Shown: positions 31,981 to 39,504 of the stretch, in pieces
Layout: every line of letters begins with the position of its first letter
Numbering within the stretch: the stretch's first letter is position 1
NCBI GenBank assembly: GCA_024640845.1
Contig: JAHEEE010000018.1
Span: forward strand, 1-57,091
Direction: 5' to 3'
DNA: 57,091 nt
Source: Myxococcales bacterium
Lineage (GTDB): Bacteria > Myxococcota_A > Polyangia > Polyangiales > Houyiibacteriaceae
Program-made: the position numbers and the translations under genes
The notes under the pieces: model-generated
What the model was told of the DNA's origin: nothing
Database searches by the model: none
What the model saw: the letters and a program-made list of their open reading frames with translations, nothing else

Positions 31981-34367
31981 CCGACCGCCCTGTCGCTGAC
32001 GTCCTCGGATGCGCGCTCGGCGAGGCCATACCGCCGCAACTTATCGAGGAACGTGGTGCGCTTGAGACCGAGGCGCCGAGCCGCCTGGCTCTTGTTCCCT
32101 CCGGAGCGGCGGAGTGCGCGTTCGAGAAGCCGGCGTTCGACCTCGATGTAAGTCCCTTCGAGCGAGTCATGCTCATCGGTACCCGGCCACGCGAGCGGCG
32201 GGAGATCGGCGAGCGCGATCGTCTTGCCTCGTGCCTTGGCGACTGCGAGCTCGATGACGAGCTCGAGCTCGGCCACGTCTCCCGGCCAGTCGTGGTCCAC
32301 CAAGGCGCGCATGGCCGGCTGCTCGATGCCGATGGGATCGCGCCCCAAGACGCGGCACGCCCGATCGATCGCGAGCAAGGCCAATGACGGAACGTCCTCC
32401 CGCCTTTCCCGCAAGGACGGGATGCGAAGCTCGGCACCGAGGAAACACGCGTCGAGGCCCCCGAAGAGAGCACCCTCGCTTCGGAGTTGGTCGAGCGCAC
32501 GCCTCGAAGTGGCGATGAGGCGGGGAGGACTCGGTCCGGTATCGTTCGAATGCTCTTCGAGCGCCGCGGCGAGGCGCGACTGCGCTTCACTCGGGAGAGC
32601 CGGGAGGTCGCGCAGCAAGAGAGTGCCTCCGGTCGCGGAGTGAAACCATCCGATGCGGCCCTGCTCGGAACCAAAGAGAAGACTCATCACATCGTCGGGC
32701 GCGGATGCAGAGCAGTCGGCCACTACGAAGGGCGATTCCCACCTCGGTCCTCGATCGTGAATGAAGCGTGAGACCGGTAACACCGGCGAGCCGGCGGCCG
32801 CGATGAGCAGAATCGGGTCCTCTGTGGGGGCGAGCTCGATCGCGCGAGTTTGCACGCGTCGCATGGAGGGGCTGTAGGCAACGTGGAGGGTCTGGTCCTC
32901 GGCAAGACCGCGACCGAGCACGTCGCACTGTCCGCGCAGTTGGTCGATCTCCCCCTCGAGCGAGGTGATCCGCTCTTCGGCGCGGCGCCGAAGCTCGTCG
33001 AGTCGATGGATGTGACTCTCGGCCCGCCGCTGAGCGAGAGCAGATGCCAATGCGCCACCGAGCGCGGCGCCGAGACGACCGAGCTCGTCGAGCTCGGTTC
33101 GCGAAAGGGGTTCGGACCGCTGCGCGAGAGGCAAGAGAAGGACCCCTTCGAGGTGGTCCAGATGCACACATGGAAGAACGGCGCCGATCGAACGACTCTG
33201 CATGAAGTCGACGAGCTCCCGAAGCGGCGGCTCGCGAACGACGCGCGGCAAAAGGGTCACGAGGTCGAGCACCGACTGAACGTCGCCCTCGAAGCAGGCC
33301 GCGGTGATCACGGGGGGCGCCTCCGCAGACCTGAACGCGGCGCGCCCACCCGGTTCCAATCGAATCCGGAGCGGCGGCTCGAACGCGTAGAGCTCGGGTC
33401 CGGCCGTCTGGTCGGCACGTCCGGTTTGCAACGGCTCGAGGACGCTCGTCGCGATGGCCTCCACGGTCGTGCTGCCGACGAGGTTCCGGCGGGCGGCCGC
33501 GACAGCGTCGGCGAGCCGCCCTGACGTCGTCCACACCGATCGCTCCGAAAACCGTCGGGCGAGGGAGAAGCTCAACCACCAGATCACCCCGGACGCGAGC
33601 GCGCCGATGCCGAGCTCCCAGCGAGCGAGCGGAGCCGACGGCGCGAACGCATATGCCGCCAGGAACGAAGAAGCGCTCGCGACGACCGCTGGAACGCCCA
33701 CACGCCGAAGCGATCGCCATCGCGGGTCGACCCAGGCGAGGTGTCCGAGCCATAGCAACCATGCGACCGCGAGCTCGACGGTCGTCGCCAGCGCGCCCGA
33801 CAACGAACCGATCCACGCGTAGGCGAGGCCGACGCCCAAGCTCACGATGGCAACGCCGGAGAGCGCGCCTTCGACGGCATGCCCGCGCCCGACCAACACG
33901 ACCTGATGAAGCGCGCCGATCGCAAAGAGCCCCGCCACGACGGCCAGCGCAAAGGCGTGCGCGGGCAAAAGCCCTGAGTGAGCGAACGCAGCCGCGGTGA
34001 TCGAACAAAACGCAAGACCGGCAAGAGCGCCATACCGCAGGAGTGGGCTCGACTGCCGGGGCAGTGCGAGGTCCATCATGAGGAGCACGGCGAAAAGCCA
34101 AGCCACATCATGTGTCCCTCGGAGCAGCGGCGAAGCGGTGTGCGCGGACGCGAGCGCGATCGCTAGGCTCACGCCCATCGACGCCAACACCGAAATCCTT
34201 CTGCCCGACCGGGCCCGAAGCACCGCGATCGGTGTCAGTGCGAGAGCGAGCGAAAGCCCCGCCACGAGCCACTCGGGTGAGGAAGCCGTGTCCGAAGAGG
34301 CCCGCGCCGCCAATATGTAAAGGACGGCCGCGGGACCCAGAATTGTCAGGAGCCTCGGAATTCGCAC
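31977..34367 (-). CDS. Membrane-anchored NtrC-like protein with degenerate AAA+ domain
   Basis: 796 residues from GTG 34367, chosen for the AGGCGA site and the membrane start. About eight to ten membrane helices fill 1-285, then a GAF-like region (about 290-480), then a coiled coil (about 490-535). A sigma54-activator-like AAA+ domain (about 550-720) follows, and a Fis-type helix-turn-helix ends it (LERALRRSGGNKSQAARRLG). The AAA+ domain lacks a Walker A (ILLIAAAGSPVLP stands there) and the GAFTGA loop that contacts sigma54 (GSEQGRIGWFHSATGG instead), though GTLLLRDLPAL recalls the Walker B strand. It is unlikely to remodel sigma54 holoenzyme, and probably binds DNA as a membrane-tethered regulator. 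Confidence 0.78.
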   Translation of the reverse strand: MRIPRLLTILGPAAVLYILAARASSDTASSPEWLVAGLSLALALTPIAVLRARSGRRISVLASMGVSLAIALASAHTASPLLRGTHDVAWLFAVLLMMDLALPRQSSPLLRYGALAGLAFCSITAAAFAHSGLLPAHAFALAVVAGLFAIGALHQVVLVGRGHAVEGALSGVAIVSLGVGLAYAWIGSLSGALATTVELAVAWLLWLGHLAWVDPRWRSLRRVGVPAVVASASSFLAAYAFAPSAPLARWELGIGALASGVIWWLSFSLARRFSERSVWTTSGRLADAVAAARRNLVGSTTVEAIATSVLEPLQTGRADQTAGPELYAFEPPLRIRLEPGGRAAFRSAEAPPVITAACFEGDVQSVLDLVTLLPRVVREPPLRELVDFMQSRSIGAVLPCVHLDHLEGVLLLPLAQRSEPLSRTELDELGRLGAALGGALASALAQRRAESHIHRLDELRRRAEERITSLEGEIDQLRGQCDVLGRGLAEDQTLHVAYSPSMRRVQTRAIELAPTEDPILLIAAAGSPVLPVSRFIHDRGPRWESPFVVADCSASAPDDVMSLLFGSEQGRIGWFHSATGGTLLLRDLPALPSEAQSRLAAALEEHSNDTGPSPPRLIATSRRALDQLRSEGALFGGLDACFLGAELRIPSLRERREDVPSLALLAIDRACRVLGRDPIGIEQPAMRALVDHDWPGDVAELELVIELAVAKARGKTIALADLPPLAWPGTDEHDSLEGTYIEVERRLLERALRRSGGNKSQAARRLGLKRTTFLDKLRRYGLAERASEDVSDRAVG

Positions 34368-34401
34368 GTTTTTTTCGCCTACGTGGCGCCGCCGCAGTCT
34401 A

Positions 34402-36399
34402 TCACTCGCCGTGCACCTGACCAGAATCGTCACTTTCCGATGGAACGAACATGCGGAAACCGACGCGCTGCCACCAGGTCCGGTACTTCTTCTGCGCCGC
34501 CTCACGCTCCTTCTTCGGGAGGCCCGGATCGTAGCCGAAGTACTCCTGCGTGAGGTGCTTGAGCTCGTCGCTAGCCCGACGGCGAAGGCGCTCGTCCTGG
34601 TGCATCAGGCCATCGATCAACCATTCGATGCGATGCCGGCCCCCGTGCTTGCGATACCACGCGCTCCACTTCTTCTTCTGGATCCCAAAGTCCTGACAGC
34701 TCAATCGGACGAGGCTGGCATGGGCGGCACGGATAAGGGAGTCCTCGGGGCTGTCGAGCAAGGACACGAAGAACTCGAAGGAGTCGGCGTCCCGAAGGCG
34801 CCCGAGCGCTTCGACGGATACCACTTGCGGCTGAAGCTTGCGGCCGTCTCGGGCGGAAGCGCGAAGGCGCTCGATGAGCTGCATGAACTCGACCTCGCAC
34901 GCGTAGAGGACGCTCAACGCCCGATACGCGTTGCTTCGAACACCCGGGTCGGAGTCGAAGAGGCGCCTCCCGACAGGCTGAACCAGATCCGGATGAACGA
35001 ACTCAGACGCCAGAATCGTCGCGTAGTACCGCGTATCGGCATCCGCGTGATCGAGCAAAGGGATCAAGTACGCAACCGATCGCTGACCGAAGGCTACGAA
35101 GGTGCGTGCCACCGGAGAGAGGTCCCGTCCGGCCGGGATTCGCGCGTGGGGTTCATTGCGATCGAACCAGAGATTGCCCGGGAACTCGCGGGCGAGCGCG
35201 GGCAGCGCGGCTTCGCCCACGCCGAGAAGGGGCAAGATCACGCGCTCGTCCTCGGGGGTGGCATCGCGAAGATCGGCAATCAGGGCTTCCACGTCGTCCC
35301 CGACATCGACGATGATGCTTGGGAGGGAGTCCTCGGAGCCCGCTGGCGGTGGCGCCGGCTTCCAGCGCCGCCCTTCCGGCTCGAGGTCCGCGTTTGGCGG
35401 GGCAGACATGGGCGGGCCCGGCCCAAGCGAAACGACATCGTGGGAGAGGGCGCTGCCGTCGTTTTCACGCCGCGGGTCGGGCGGGGGGGAATGCTGGGGA
35501 CCCAGCGAGGGCCGGGGCGACGGTCGCCAACCGGACGGAGGCGCCGGTGGTACCGAAGAACGCGCACGGTGCACGGGAGTAGGATCGCTAGGCCCCAGTG
35601 GACCTCGACGACGCACGGACGGGCGCCCGAGCACCTCCGGTGGTTGAGGTGGGAGGCTGTAGCGAGTCGCGTCGAGGAAGCCGCCCAAGGGCTCCGATCT
35701 TCTTCGTGACGGGGTACCAGGATCGGAGTCCCGAAAGGTCCCGGCTGGAACCGAAGAACCGATCTGCGGCAGTATATCGGGTGGAGGCTCGGTGTCTGCG
35801 ATTCCCACGGGCGCGGGAATCGACGAATCCCCGCGTGGAAACGAGCCCGAGATCTCTTTCTTCGGGGGAAGCGAGCTCCGCTTGCCGACCCCCTCGAACG
35901 GGGCAACGTAGGGGATCGGCCCAGGGTCGGCCGCGTCCAGGGCCTCCGCGAGGTGGCGCATCCGGGTCGTCATCTCGATGTCGTAGTGCCGCGCGAGACC
36001 GGCTTCGACTCGGACCGAGCAGACGATTCGCTGCACGGGGTCGATGCCGAGCTCGATCGCGATCTCGCGAAGGGTCGCCTCGGGGAGCGGACGGTCGACG
36101 GCCAACACGACGGCGTCCTCGGTGCGCGCCACGGGGATCAATCGGTGGCGAACGGCGAACTCCCGCGGCAGCACGCGAATCGTGCTGATCGGGACGTTCA
36201 TGACCTCGTCGCGGGTCGCGGGGAGGAGCCCGTAGACCGCAGCACTGTAGGCGTTCATCTGGTTTTCGGAGAGATAGCCGAGCTCGAGGAGCACGGTATC
36301 GAGATTGCCGGTCCGCATGACCTGCTCTTGAATCGCATGCTGAACCCGTTCGACGGGGATCACCTGATCGCGAACGAGAAGTGACGCGAGAACCGACAT
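34402..36399 (-). CDS. GspE-N/MshEN-like domain plus HEAT-repeat protein
   Basis: 665 residues. The N-terminal ~150 residues resemble the N-domain of type II secretion/pilus ATPases (GspE/PilB/MshE; TVLLELGYLSENQMNAYSAA, VLPREFAVRHRLIPVAR). In MshE this domain binds c-di-GMP, but the RLG start of the motif reads VLA here. A long Pro/Arg/Ser-rich disordered stretch follows (about 165-350), then HEAT-type repeats (about 355-600) and the WLIDGLMHQD tail shared with the paralog at 30339. No ATPase domain is present. It is probably a scaffold or c-di-GMP-linked regulator, 34 nt ahead of the NtrC-like gene. Confidence 0.65.
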   Translation of the reverse strand: MSVLASLLVRDQVIPVERVQHAIQEQVMRTGNLDTVLLELGYLSENQMNAYSAAVYGLLPATRDEVMNVPISTIRVLPREFAVRHRLIPVARTEDAVVLAVDRPLPEATLREIAIELGIDPVQRIVCSVRVEAGLARHYDIEMTTRMRHLAEALDAADPGPIPYVAPFEGVGKRSSLPPKKEISGSFPRGDSSIPAPVGIADTEPPPDILPQIGSSVPAGTFRDSDPGTPSRRRSEPLGGFLDATRYSLPPQPPEVLGRPSVRRRGPLGPSDPTPVHRARSSVPPAPPSGWRPSPRPSLGPQHSPPPDPRRENDGSALSHDVVSLGPGPPMSAPPNADLEPEGRRWKPAPPPAGSEDSLPSIIVDVGDDVEALIADLRDATPEDERVILPLLGVGEAALPALAREFPGNLWFDRNEPHARIPAGRDLSPVARTFVAFGQRSVAYLIPLLDHADADTRYYATILASEFVHPDLVQPVGRRLFDSDPGVRSNAYRALSVLYACEVEFMQLIERLRASARDGRKLQPQVVSVEALGRLRDADSFEFFVSLLDSPEDSLIRAAHASLVRLSCQDFGIQKKKWSAWYRKHGGRHRIEWLIDGLMHQDERLRRRASDELKHLTQEYFGYDPGLPKKEREAAQKKYRTWWQRVGFRMFVPSESDDSGQVHGE

Positions 36400-36436
36400 A
36401 CTGAGGGGCCATGTTGGCGCTGCTTTCGTCGGACTG

Positions 36437-37165
36437 TCAACGAGCTTCCGAGAGCACCAATCTATCCTGAACGACGGCCAGTGCGGCGCTCACAGCCGTG
36501 TCGACGCGTAAGATCCGACGGCCGAGGCTGGCAACCATGAACCCAGCGGATTCGAAGGCACGAAGCTCGGCGTCGGAAAAGCCGCCCTCGGGTCCGATGG
36601 CACACCATACTTGTTCAGGTGTTTGTGCGAGGGTGAGCTTTCCTTCCGCGCGCGCACCAAACACGACCCGAAATGCTGCGGAAGGAATCACATCCAGCCA
36701 TCCCGCGAGGGTTCTCGGGCCTCGGATGACCGGGATGTCGGCGCGCTCGCACTGCGCGGAAGCCTCCGCTGCGATCCGGGTCAGTCGATCCATGCGGGAA
36801 CGCGTCCGCGGCTCGTCCCAGCGAGGTACCGATCGCTCCGCTTGCACGAGCGCAATCTCGTCGGCGCCGAGCTCGGTCGCCATGCGAACGCAGTCGTCGA
36901 GCTTGGATCCCTTCGGGATCGCGAGGAGGAGCACGACTCGCGTTGAAGCGCCGTCGGTCGATTGCGCTGGTGACGCCTCGCACACCAGCGTCTCACCGAT
37001 CGATCGGACCCGCCCGAGCGCCGCCCGCCCCGCCCCATCGAACAGCTCGACCTCGTCCCCGGGGCGCAGTCGGAGGACTCGCGCGTGCCGCGCAGCGCCC
37101 TCGCTCAGAGTGAGCAGGCCGCCGTCATCAGGCAGGCTCGGCGCGTGGAGACGCCGGATCGTCAT
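36437..37165 (-). CDS. rsmE: 16S rRNA m3U1498 methyltransferase
   Basis: 242 residues from ATG 37165, overlapping prmA's stop (ATGA). The N-terminal PUA-like domain has RHARVLRLRPGDEVELFDG. The C-terminal SPOUT domain shows LLAIPKGSKLDDCVRMATEL, IAAEASAQCERADIP and the knot motif IGPEGGFSDAEL with LGRRILRVDTAVSAAL. RsmE methylates N3 of U1498 in 16S rRNA. It is preceded by prmA, a common pairing of rsmE with a ribosomal-protein methyltransferase. Confidence 0.95.
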   Translation of the reverse strand: MTIRRLHAPSLPDDGGLLTLSEGAARHARVLRLRPGDEVELFDGAGRAALGRVRSIGETLVCEASPAQSTDGASTRVVLLLAIPKGSKLDDCVRMATELGADEIALVQAERSVPRWDEPRTRSRMDRLTRIAAEASAQCERADIPVIRGPRTLAGWLDVIPSAAFRVVFGARAEGKLTLAQTPEQVWCAIGPEGGFSDAELRAFESAGFMVASLGRRILRVDTAVSAALAVVQDRLVLSEAR

Positions 37166-38022
37166 GCTGCCTCCTGCCTCAACACGCAGGCGCACCACTC
37201 TCCCTCTTCGACCAGGTCTACGACGTGCATCGAGGCGAACGCTGCGAGAAGCTCCTCTTTCTCAGTCCGAAGAATCCCGCTCAGGATGAGCGTCGCCCCG
37301 GGCGCCATCCGTGGTCGAAGCGCGTCGGGCATGTGTACCAGGACGCGAGTCTCGATGTTGGCGAGCACCATGTCATAGACGCCCGCAATCGCGGCGAGGG
37401 GGGTCGTGGATGCCTCGACACTCGACGCGACGCCGTTGAGCTCCGCGTTTCGCTTGGTCACGACGATGGCGTCCTCCTCGATGTCGACCGCAACCGATGA
37501 CGCGGCGCCGAGTCGAATTGCCGCAATCGAGAGGATCCCGCTGCCACACCCAACGTCGAGCACCCGTTCGTTTCCGGTGATCCGCGCATCCAGCAAGCCG
37601 AGGACGAGGCGTGTCGTCTCGTGGTCGCCGCTTCCGAACGCGTTCTCCGGGTCGATCGTGAGAACGATGTCGCCCGGCTTGCTCTGCGCGGGCTCCCATG
37701 ATGGGTGGAGCAAGAGACGGCGTCCGATGCGTTGCGCGCCAAACCCCCGTCGCCACTCGGTCGCCCAATCCTGGTGAGGCACGTAGACGATGTCGGCTTC
37801 GTACTCGGCTCGGACTTCGTTCAAGGCATGAAGCGCGGCTGCGTCGTCTTCAAACGCCGCGTACACGACGACATCACCATCGGTGGGCTCGCGCACGATG
37901 GTCGTTTGGTCCCGCTCTTCGAGGCCGGTCGCTCCGAGCTCCCAGAGCCTGAGCTGGGCCACCTCGAGCCGCTCGGGTCGCACGCGGATGGTCACGAAAG
38001 GGTGGCTGTCCGGCCTCGTCAT
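37162..38022 (-). CDS. prmA: Ribosomal protein L11 methyltransferase
   Basis: 286 residues from ATG 38022; the longer frame overlaps the small membrane gene. The PrmA signature IDPENAFGSGDHETTRL is followed by the SAM motif VLDVGCGSGILSIAAIRLGA and the post-I acidic VAVDIEEDAI, then the VLANIETRVLV motif IV. PrmA trimethylates several lysines and the N-terminus of L11. It sits between a 79-residue membrane protein and rsmE, all joined by 4-nt overlaps. Confidence 0.94.
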   Translation of the reverse strand: MTRPDSHPFVTIRVRPERLEVAQLRLWELGATGLEERDQTTIVREPTDGDVVVYAAFEDDAAALHALNEVRAEYEADIVYVPHQDWATEWRRGFGAQRIGRRLLLHPSWEPAQSKPGDIVLTIDPENAFGSGDHETTRLVLGLLDARITGNERVLDVGCGSGILSIAAIRLGAASSVAVDIEEDAIVVTKRNAELNGVASSVEASTTPLAAIAGVYDMVLANIETRVLVHMPDALRPRMAPGATLILSGILRTEKEELLAAFASMHVVDLVEEGEWCACVLRQEAA

Positions 38023-38258
38023 CCGACCTCGACCATGCGCGCCGAAACGTAGATCACGAGAAAGAGCAGCCAGGTGAGCGGCCCCAGCCGATTGCCTCCG
38101 CGCCAGGCGACGATCGGAGTCAGGAACGGCACGAGGAATCCCAGGTAGCGCCACTGCGCGGCGAGCGGCCCGGCCAACACGCGCCACGCCATCAACAGGT
38201 GCGTGAACAGCAGCGCGGCGCCGGAAAGCGCCCAAGCCACGAGCAACCAAAGTTCCAC
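38019..38258 (-). CDS. 79-residue membrane protein of unknown function
   Basis: GTG start at 38258. Two or three membrane helices (about 4-26, 34-50 and 60-76) are separated by short loops (RVLAGPLAAQWR, WRGGNRLG). No recognised family. Its stop overlaps the start of prmA. It is the first gene of the prmA-rsmE unit, and its upstream side is the repeat-rich gap. Because its codon pattern and overlap are normal, it is likely real. Confidence 0.6.
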   Translation of the reverse strand: MELWLLVAWALSGAALLFTHLLMAWRVLAGPLAAQWRYLGFLVPFLTPIVAWRGGNRLGPLTWLLFLVIYVSARMVEVG

Positions 38259-38310
38259 ACGAGGCTTCTAGCCCATTTCAGTGGCAGCGTCAGTGTGGGT
38301 GGAAGCCCGT

Positions 38311-38541
38311 AAAGCCGATGCTTCGCATCGCCCACGGGCCTTCGGCGCGGAGCCCCGTGGTGACGAAGTCACTTTACGGGGCCAGCCCCTAAAGCCGATG
38401 CTTCGCATCGCCCACGGGCCTTCGGCGCGGAGCCCCGTGGTGACGAAGTCACTTTACGGGGCCAGCCCCTAAAGCCGATGCTTCGCATCGCCCACGGGCC
38501 TTCGGCGCGGAGCCCCGTGGTGACGAAGTCACTTTACGGGG
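38311..38541. repeat. Three 80-bp tandem repeats carrying palindrome family A
   Basis: Units start at 38311, 38391 and 38471, each beginning AAAGCCGATGCTTCGCATCG (a hairpin itself) and followed by GGGCCTTCGGCGCGGAG and the 29-bp palindrome at 38353-38381, 38433-38461 and 38513-38541. The first two units are identical over 80 bp. The third is identical until just after the palindrome. This points to recent amplification of a dispersed palindromic element. Confidence 0.9.
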
Positions 38542-38572
38542 TCGGTGTCGATGAGCGCGATTGGCGTCGGGA

Positions 38573-38684
38573 GGTTTAGTTATCTCCGACCCGCCCACCC
38601 CCACCACGTAATCCTCCCTCCGCGCCCCTTGCTTCGCTCGGGCTTGGCGGCGCTTCGCGCCGGGCTTCGCCCTTCGGGCTCGCG
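38573..38684. repeat. Dispersed repeat family B, copy 2
   Basis: 112 bp starting GGTTTAGTTA and ending GGGCTCGCG. It is nearly identical to copy 3, from which it is offset by 154 bp. It holds several small hairpins such as GGCGCTTCGCGCC and GGGCTTCGCCC. Confidence 0.8.
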
Positions 38685-38726
38685 GGTTGCTGGTATCGGC
38701 GGTGGGTTGGGCTGGTGGCGTGGTTT

Positions 38727-38838
38727 GGTTTAGTTAATGTCCACCCGCCCACCCCCACCACGTAATCCTCCCTCCGCGCCCCTTGCTTCGCTCGGGCTTG
38801 GCGGCGCTTCGCGCCGGGCTTCGCCCTTCGGGCTCGCG
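38727..38838. repeat. Dispersed repeat family B, copy 3
   Basis: 112 bp, same as copy 2 except a few bases after GGTTTAGTTA. Beyond its end it continues as CTACCGCGCATG, as copy 1 does (CTGCCGCGCATG), which indicates that the full family unit extends a little past the part shared with copy 2. Confidence 0.8.
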
Positions 38839-38918
38839 CTACCGCGCATGTCTTGTCAACTGGGCCTTCTGCATGCGCAGATTTTCGCAGCCCTTCTTTC
38901 GCAAAGAGTCGTTCCTAA

Positions 38919-39102
38919 GGGGCTCGGAAAAACGCGACAGGGGGTGGAGCGGGCGTACGAAGTGCCAATCGCAAGACAGCAACCACCGCGATTGGCGCGC
39001 CGTCCGAGGGCGACTTGCGCGGCCTGACCCAGCCAGTCCTACGAGGCCGCATCTGCAGGTCGCCCGTCCCGTGAATCCCCCTGTCGCGTTTTTCCGAGAC
39101 CC
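38919..39102. ncRNA. 184-bp structured inverted-repeat element (candidate structured RNA or MITE)
   Basis: The perfect 22-bp arms are 38923-38944 and 39077-39098, extended by GGG/CCC (38919-38921 with 39100-39102) after one mismatch. Inside lie two further hairpins: GCCAATCGC (38964-38972) with GCGATTGGC (38988-38996), and a stem 39008-39018 with 39055-39065 (11 bp, one wobble) continued by GCGGCC (39019-39024) with GGCCGC (39045-39050) around a 20-nt loop. The layout is that of a multi-branched RNA or of a palindromic mobile element. No promoter or transposase gene is evident. The strand is unknown. It resembles no ncRNA class I can name. Confidence 0.4.
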
Positions 39103-39140
39103 GTGTGCACCTCGCCGCCCGGGCGTCCTGCGCGTCAGCG

Positions 39141-39464
39141 TCAGCGAGGGTGTCGCGCCGCGCGGATCATTGCGTCGAGCGCTCTTGGCGCTTCTTCCGA
39201 TCTGAGTCGCGCGACTACGTCCTTGGGGAGCGCGATCGTCACGGCCTCGACCTCGCACTCGGTGAGCACCGCCAGGCTCACGCCCAGCTCTTTTGCGATC
39301 CGTCCCATCAGATCGACGCCGGGATCCGTCACTTCGGCGTTTTCGAGCCGCGCGATCGTGCGGCGGGAAACGCCGACCCGTTCGGCCAGCTCGAGCTGGC
39401 CGATGCGGTCGCGGATCTCGCGGAGGATCGGGAGGTTGGCGGAGATGACATCAACTATGGCCAT
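39141..39464 (-). CDS. XRE-family helix-turn-helix regulator
   Basis: 107 residues from ATG 39464. The Cro/CI-type helix-turn-helix fills about 14-65 (LREIRDRIGQLELAERVGVS, then RRTIARLENAEV). The remaining 40 residues form a short tail (TIALPKDVVARLRSEEAP) that could contribute to dimerisation. A 20-bp palindrome lies next to the start codon, so autoregulation is likely. The gene follows trpA by 40 nt on the same strand. Its final codons run into a short stretch of hexamer-like sequence (GTCAGCGTCAGCG), which supplies the TGA stop. Confidence 0.85.
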   Translation of the reverse strand: MAIVDVISANLPILREIRDRIGQLELAERVGVSRRTIARLENAEVTDPGVDLMGRIAKELGVSLAVLTECEVEAVTIALPKDVVARLRSEEAPRALDAMIRAARHPR

Positions 39465-39465
39465 A

Positions 39466-39485
39466 GACGGACAATATCGTCCGTC
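39466..39485. promoter_or_regulatory. Palindromic operator candidate before the XRE gene
   Basis: GACGGAC (39466-39472) and GTCCGTC (39479-39485) are perfect 7-bp arms around AATATC, a 20-bp palindrome with one mismatched pair in the centre. It ends 1 nt before the ATG of the XRE gene at 39464. A bound dimer would block transcription or translation initiation of the XRE gene. Confidence 0.55.
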
Positions 39486-39504
39486 GTAGGCCGAAACAAG
39501 GTCG

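Larger units (their letters stand above)
38259..39140. other. Gene-free repeat-rich gap of about 0.9 kb
   Basis: No convincing coding frame is present. From left to right it holds three 80-bp tandem units (38311-38541), repeat B copies 2 and 3 (38573-38684 and 38727-38838), about 80 bp without a recognised feature, and the large inverted-repeat element (38919-39102). Frames of 60-140 codons that cross it are repeat-derived (Arg/Ala/Pro-rich with internal copies of the same sequence) and I do not accept them. Confidence 0.7.

Noticed and set aside
38311-38541. CRISPR array
   Set aside because: The units are contiguous 80-bp copies without unique spacers, and no cas gene is present. It is a tandem duplication.
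38839-39258. Frames crossing the structured element
   Set aside because: They cover the inverted repeats, have no ribosome site and no homology. They are unlikely to be genes.
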